From GCA-2684655 sp045105235 (GTDB lineage: Bacteria > Planctomycetota > UBA1135 > UBA2386): a stretch of DNA of 64,000 nt. The DNA lies in contig JBGCDH010000016.1 of NCBI GenBank assembly GCA_045105235.1, forward strand, positions 1 through 64,000, given 5' to 3'. Under the pieces are notes generated by a model, which was not told the origin of the DNA, searched no databases, and worked only from the letters and a program-made list of their open reading frames with translations. A program made the translations under genes and the position numbers. Shown here piece by piece: positions 60,555-64,000 of the stretch. Each line of letters starts with the position of its first letter. Within the stretch, counting starts at the first letter, position 1.

Positions 60555-61268
60555 ATGAACAAGACCGTGCTCGTCGTGGAGGACGACGCCGCGATCCGGC
60601 GTGGTCTTGTCGATGCCCTGAAGTTTGGCGGCTACGAAGTGATCGAGTCCGGCCATGGTGACGAGGGCCGGCAGATTGCGCTGTCGGCCGAACTCGATCT
60701 GTGCGTGCTCGACGTGATGCTGCCTGGCGCCGACGGCTTTGAGATCCTAGAGGACGTGCGCCGCGCCCGGCCGCAGCTGCCGGTGATCTTGGTCACCGCA
60801 CGCGGCGCCGAGCAGGATCGGGTGCACGGTCTGCAAACGGGCGCGGATGACTACGTCGTCAAACCGTTCTCGTCAAAGGAGCTGCTCGCACGCGTTGGCG
60901 CGGTGCTGCGGCGAAGTGCCGAGCGGCCAAGTGACGTTGCCCGGATTGACGTGGCGGGCCGGACGATCGACTTTGAACGCCGCGAGGTCGAGCGCCCCGA
61001 CCAAAGCCGCGTGCAGCTCTCCGAACGCGAAGTCGAGTTGCTTCGCTACCTGGTGCGCAACCGCGGTCGCGCCATCGCGCGCATCGAGCTGCTCGAGCGA
61101 GTCTGGGGTCTGCCCACTGGTGGCGATTCGTCAACGCGCGCCGTCGATATGCACATCGTCAACCTGCGCGGCAAGCTCGCCGATCCTTCCGATGCTCCTC
61201 AGGTCGTGCTGACGGTGCGCGGCAAGGGCTACATGATGGCGGCTGCGGACCAGGGGGAAGCGCAGTGA
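60555..61268 (+). CDS. OmpR/PhoB-family response regulator
   Basis: The 237-residue regulator has a receiver (about 1-120) starting KTVLVVEDDAAIRRGLVDAL, a phospho-Asp 53 in LDLCVLDVMLPGADGFEILE, and a Lys in DDYVVKPFSSKELLARV. The C-terminal winged helix (about 135-230) shows VQLSEREVELLRYLVRNRGR, ELLERVWGLPTGGDSSTRAV and VLTVRGKGYMMA. It is preceded by the VWA gene (7 bases) and overlaps the histidine kinase gene by four bases. It should control a membrane- or surface-linked regulon together with its kinase. Confidence 0.93.
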   Translation: MNKTVLVVEDDAAIRRGLVDALKFGGYEVIESGHGDEGRQIALSAELDLCVLDVMLPGADGFEILEDVRRARPQLPVILVTARGAEQDRVHGLQTGADDYVVKPFSSKELLARVGAVLRRSAERPSDVARIDVAGRTIDFERREVERPDQSRVQLSEREVELLRYLVRNRGRAIARIELLERVWGLPTGGDSSTRAVDMHIVNLRGKLADPSDAPQVVLTVRGKGYMMAAADQGEAQ

Positions 61269-63097
61269 CGTCGCCGCGATCTCAGGCGCGGATGTGGTTT
61301 GCTGTCGTGGCGGGCGTGATGCTGCTGGTCCTCGGCTGGCTGACGGTGGCGCTGCTGCGCCTCGAGCGCGATGAGCGCATTGCTCGCCGAGAGACCATCG
61401 TGCAAGAACGCATGCGGCTAGCGCTTTGGCGCATGGACAGCTGGCTGTCGCCGCAGCTCGCGCGTGAGTCGCTGCGTCCGCCGCAGGACTACCGCGCGTT
61501 TCCGGTGGCGCCCACGGCCTGGACCCGCGGCTTCAGCAAGATTGCGGCGGGCGAAGTCATGGTGCAGTCGCCGCTTCTCGGAGCCGAATCGCCGCTGTTT
61601 CCGCTGCACTTTGAGGTCGAGGCCGCCAGCGTGCGCAGCCCGCAGGTGCCGATGGGCAACGAGCGCGACTTTGCCGAGGCAAACGGCATGTCTGCCGACG
61701 TGCTCGACCGGTCGCGTCAACAGCTGTTGCGGGTGCAAAAGGAGCTGCCGCTCGATCAGCTCGAACAAAAGGTGCTGGGGGCCGTGGCGCAGCTGCCGTC
61801 GCTAGGGTGCAACACCATCGCGCTCGAGCCGGTTGACCTCAATACGGTAGCCGCCGCTCGCTCGGAGCAGACCGTGCAGGTGAAGCAGAGCGTGCAGGAG
61901 CTCGACAACCGGCAGCGCAACTTCCTCAACAACGTGCAGATCGACTCCGGCGCCTATCCGTCGGCGGCGATCAATCCGGGTAGCTGGCTGGCGACCGTCG
62001 GCGAAGAGGTCGGGCCGCTGGTGCCGGTTTGGGTCGATGGCAAGACGCCGGAGCTCGTCTTTGCGCGTCGAGTGCGCCGCAGCGGCGGTGGGCGAAGCCG
62101 CTCGGGCGATCGGCTGCAGGTCGTTCTGGTCGACTGGCCGCGTTTGCAGCAAGAGATGCTGGCGCTTCTCGAAGACCTGTTTGAGGACGGTGCTGCTGAG
62201 CTTGTTCGCTGCGAGAGCCCAACTCCGGAAGAGCAGCCCTCGATGCTGGCGTCGGTGCCCGCGCGACTCGTGGCCACGTATCACGGTCCCGTCGTTTCGG
62301 CGGACCTGCCGATCTCGACGATTCTCTGGACGACGTGGGGCGTCACGCTGCTCGGTCTGGTGGTGCTCGGCTTCACACTGCGCACGGCGATTGGCTTCGG
62401 CGAGCGCCGCGCGCGCTTTGCTTCGGCGGTCACGCACGAGCTGCGCACGCCGCTGACGACGTTCCGGATGTATAGCGAAATGCTCGCCGACGGCATCGTC
62501 ACCGAGCCCAAGGCGCAGCAGGAGTACCTGCGCACGCTCCAGCGCGAGTCGGACCGTCTGGCCCGTGTTGTCGAAAACGTACTGGCGTGGTCGCGCCTCG
62601 AAGACGGGCGCTTCACGGCGCGTCGCGAGCGTGTGGCGATCGGCGGCCTGTTGTCGCGTTTCGAGCCCGTGCTGGAGCAGCGGCTTGGCGAAGCGGAGCT
62701 TGAGCTATCCGTTCGCGCCAGCTCGGAGGTCCGCGACGCGGTGCTGGATACCGATGAAGAAGCTGTCGGGCAGATCCTGTTCAACCTGGTGGACAACGCC
62801 GCGAAATACGCCAGCGAGGCGGTCGACCGCCGCGTCACGCTGTCGGCGGAGCGGAGCGGCTCGCGCGTGCAGCTGATGGTTTGTGACCGGGGGCCGGGCG
62901 TGTCGCAGGCTCTTCACGAGCGAGTTTTTGTGCCGTTTGACCGTGGCTCCGTTCGCACCAGCAGCAACGACGTGCCGGGGGTCGGTCTCGGCCTGCCGTT
63001 GGCGCGCGGTTTGGCCCGCGATCTCGGTGGTGAGCTAAGCCTGCAGGTGCAGCCGGACGGTGGGGCATGCTTCGTGCTGGAACTGCCGCTGGGATAG
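61265..63097 (+). CDS. Membrane sensor histidine kinase
   Basis: The 610-residue kinase has a first helix at about 10-32 (WFAVVAGVMLLVLGWLTVAL), a large extracytoplasmic domain (about 40-345), a second helix near 350-372 (TTWGVTLLGLVVLGFTLRTA), and no evident HAMP. The phospho-acceptor box is RFASAVTHELRTPLTTFRMY with His 391. The ATPase has QILFNLVDNAAKYASEAVD, CDRGPGVSQALHERVFVPFD and VPGVGLGLPLARGLARDLGG. It starts inside the regulator stop (ATGA-type overlap) and ends the four-gene VWA/two-component operon. The ligand is unknown; the VWA proteins may feed it. Confidence 0.92.
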   Translation: MTSPRSQARMWFAVVAGVMLLVLGWLTVALLRLERDERIARRETIVQERMRLALWRMDSWLSPQLARESLRPPQDYRAFPVAPTAWTRGFSKIAAGEVMVQSPLLGAESPLFPLHFEVEAASVRSPQVPMGNERDFAEANGMSADVLDRSRQQLLRVQKELPLDQLEQKVLGAVAQLPSLGCNTIALEPVDLNTVAAARSEQTVQVKQSVQELDNRQRNFLNNVQIDSGAYPSAAINPGSWLATVGEEVGPLVPVWVDGKTPELVFARRVRRSGGGRSRSGDRLQVVLVDWPRLQQEMLALLEDLFEDGAAELVRCESPTPEEQPSMLASVPARLVATYHGPVVSADLPISTILWTTWGVTLLGLVVLGFTLRTAIGFGERRARFASAVTHELRTPLTTFRMYSEMLADGIVTEPKAQQEYLRTLQRESDRLARVVENVLAWSRLEDGRFTARRERVAIGGLLSRFEPVLEQRLGEAELELSVRASSEVRDAVLDTDEEAVGQILFNLVDNAAKYASEAVDRRVTLSAERSGSRVQLMVCDRGPGVSQALHERVFVPFDRGSVRTSSNDVPGVGLGLPLARGLARDLGGELSLQVQPDGGACFVLELPLG

Positions 63098-63200
63098 CTG
63101 GCGCGGCGGTAGTCGTCGAAGGGGTCTCGTGCGGGCCACTCGGGGCACTGGTTCTGACGATCGGAGGGCCGGGGCTCTATGCTGTTGCGTAGAGGTCCAT

Positions 63201-64000
63201 ATGACGAGACAAACCCCACCCTGGCTGCTTCCGAGCCTCTTGCTGCTTGCACCGCTCGTCGGTGCGCAGCAGGAAGGCGAGCAGGTCCCCCCCAAGGCGA
63301 ACACCGCCCCGATCGCGACGAGCCCGACGGATTCGCTGCTGGCTGCTGCCAAGACGCGGGCCGCAGTGCACAACAAGCGCGTGCTCGTGATCGGCTGCCC
63401 AGCCGGAGTCGATCTGCTGGCGACGCTGAAGAAGGTCCGCGCGGTCTCGCGTGGCCTGCAGTACGAGTTCGAAGCCGTGCAGATCGTCGCGGATGCCGGT
63501 GGCGAAATGGCCAAGAAGTGGCTGGCCGACGACGGCACCGCAGCGCTGACAATCCTCACGAACGACGGCAAAGAGCTCGGCCGCATGAGCGCGGCGACAT
63601 TTGTCGAGGGCGGCACGGTGCGCGCCGAAGAGTTGATGGCGGCGTGGAAGCCACACTTTTGCCCGCCCGTCGACGCACAGCAAAAGCTGACGGACGCGAT
63701 GGCCGCTGCAAAGAAGTCGGGTCGCAAGATCCTCGTGCGCTTTGACGCACCTTGGTGAGGCTGGTGCAAAGTGCTCGAGGAGTTCCTCGGGCGACCGGTG
63801 ACCAGCCCCATCTACAGCAAGGGCTGGGTCGACGTCATGATTGACGTAGACCGCGACACAAACGGCAAAGAGATCAACGAGCGCCTCAAGGGCAAGCGCA
63901 GCGGTGGCCTGCCCTGGATGGTCATCCTCGATGCCGACGGCAAGGAGATCGTCAGCTCCAACGCGGAAGACGGAAAACACAACGGCGACAACATCGGCGG
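63201..64000 (+). CDS. Exported two-domain thioredoxin-like selenoprotein (partial at window edge)
   Basis: The ATG at 63201 encodes a signal (MTRQTPPWLLPSLLLLAPLV then GAQQ) and two thioredoxin-like domains. Domain 1 (about 45-150) is degenerate, with a single Cys in VLVIGCPAGVDLLATLKKV. Domain 2 reads RKILVRFDAPW-U-GWCKVL, where TGA at 63756-63758 is Sec 186 in a WUGWC active site replacing WCGWC. The frame continues without a stop to 64000 (EEFLGRPVTSPIYSKGWVDV, DVDRDTNGKEINERLKGKRS, and GGLPWMVILDADGKEIV with the cis-Pro loop). A SECIS-like hairpin follows the UGA. It should be a periplasmic or surface disulfide reductase. The rest of the gene lies outside the window. Confidence 0.87.
63773..63792 (+). 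promoter_or_regulatory. Candidate bacterial SECIS hairpin, thioredoxin-like gene
   Basis: GCTCGAGG (63773-63780) pairs with CCTCGGGC (63785-63792), eight pairs including one T-G wobble, over an AGTT loop. The loop lies 22 bases after the UGA and again carries a G followed by U. It fits the bacterial SECIS distance and shape, and differs in sequence from the HMA elements. Confidence 0.75.

Overview
The window looks like a GC-rich bacterial chromosome, most likely a planctomycete or close relative. That reading rests on the mix of genes: VIT/VWA exported proteins, an exported FGE-sulfatase-fold lipoprotein, a Tat-exported TIM-barrel protein, many large exported proteins of unknown function, and a split polysaccharide locus. 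It is an inference; there is no 16S gene here. The left edge cuts a 5S rRNA gene, and the right edge cuts a selenoprotein gene.

Layout. 1-5.4 kb: 5S rRNA tail and terminator, metF, recD2, rpsU and a RluA-type pseudouridine synthase. 5.8-15.7 kb: a membrane permease-like protein coupled to a FIST-domain protein, half of a GT4 glycosyltransferase, an exported CocE/NonD-like hydrolase, a double-domain ThyX with a tiny membrane protein, and an exported helical-repeat protein. 15.8-18.6 kb: a sensor kinase followed by a receiver broken by two homopolymer frameshifts. 18.7-26.2 kb: trxB, exported proteins, an N-formylglutamate-amidohydrolase-like enzyme, and a TetR / DCC-thiol / membrane-protein operon with two palindromic operators shared with a divergent acetyltransferase. 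26.4-30.5 kb: a three-gene molybdenum hydroxylase of the 4-hydroxybenzoyl-CoA reductase type. 30.5-39.8 kb: NUDIX, OtsA-OtsB fusion, SpoU methyltransferase, rarA, DUF72, a receiver-CheX protein and pepP. 39.8-43.8 kb: a polysaccharide locus (polyprenyl glycosylphosphotransferase, Wzy/ligase-like protein, Wza). 43.9-49.4 kb: an anthraniloyl-CoA monooxygenase-type fusion, a TIM-barrel protein and hflKC. 49.5-54.8 kb: an FGE-like lipoprotein, an exported propeller-like protein and an 882-residue repeat protein. 56.8-63.1 kb: a four-gene operon of two VWA proteins and a two-component system.

Main discovery. Three genes that ordinary gene calling would truncate read through in-frame UGA as selenocysteine. 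Two are overlapping small lipoproteins with heavy-metal-associated (HMA) domains, in which the metal-binding CxxC has become UxxC (Sec codons at 55058 and 55372). Their UGAs are followed by the same 23-nt block, which forms a 6-bp hairpin with a CGUGC loop at an identical distance. The third is an exported two-domain thioredoxin-like protein at the right edge with a WUGWC active site (Sec codon at 63756) and an 8-bp hairpin with an AGUU loop. No Sec machinery gene (selA, selB, selC, selD) lies in the window, so its presence elsewhere is predicted.
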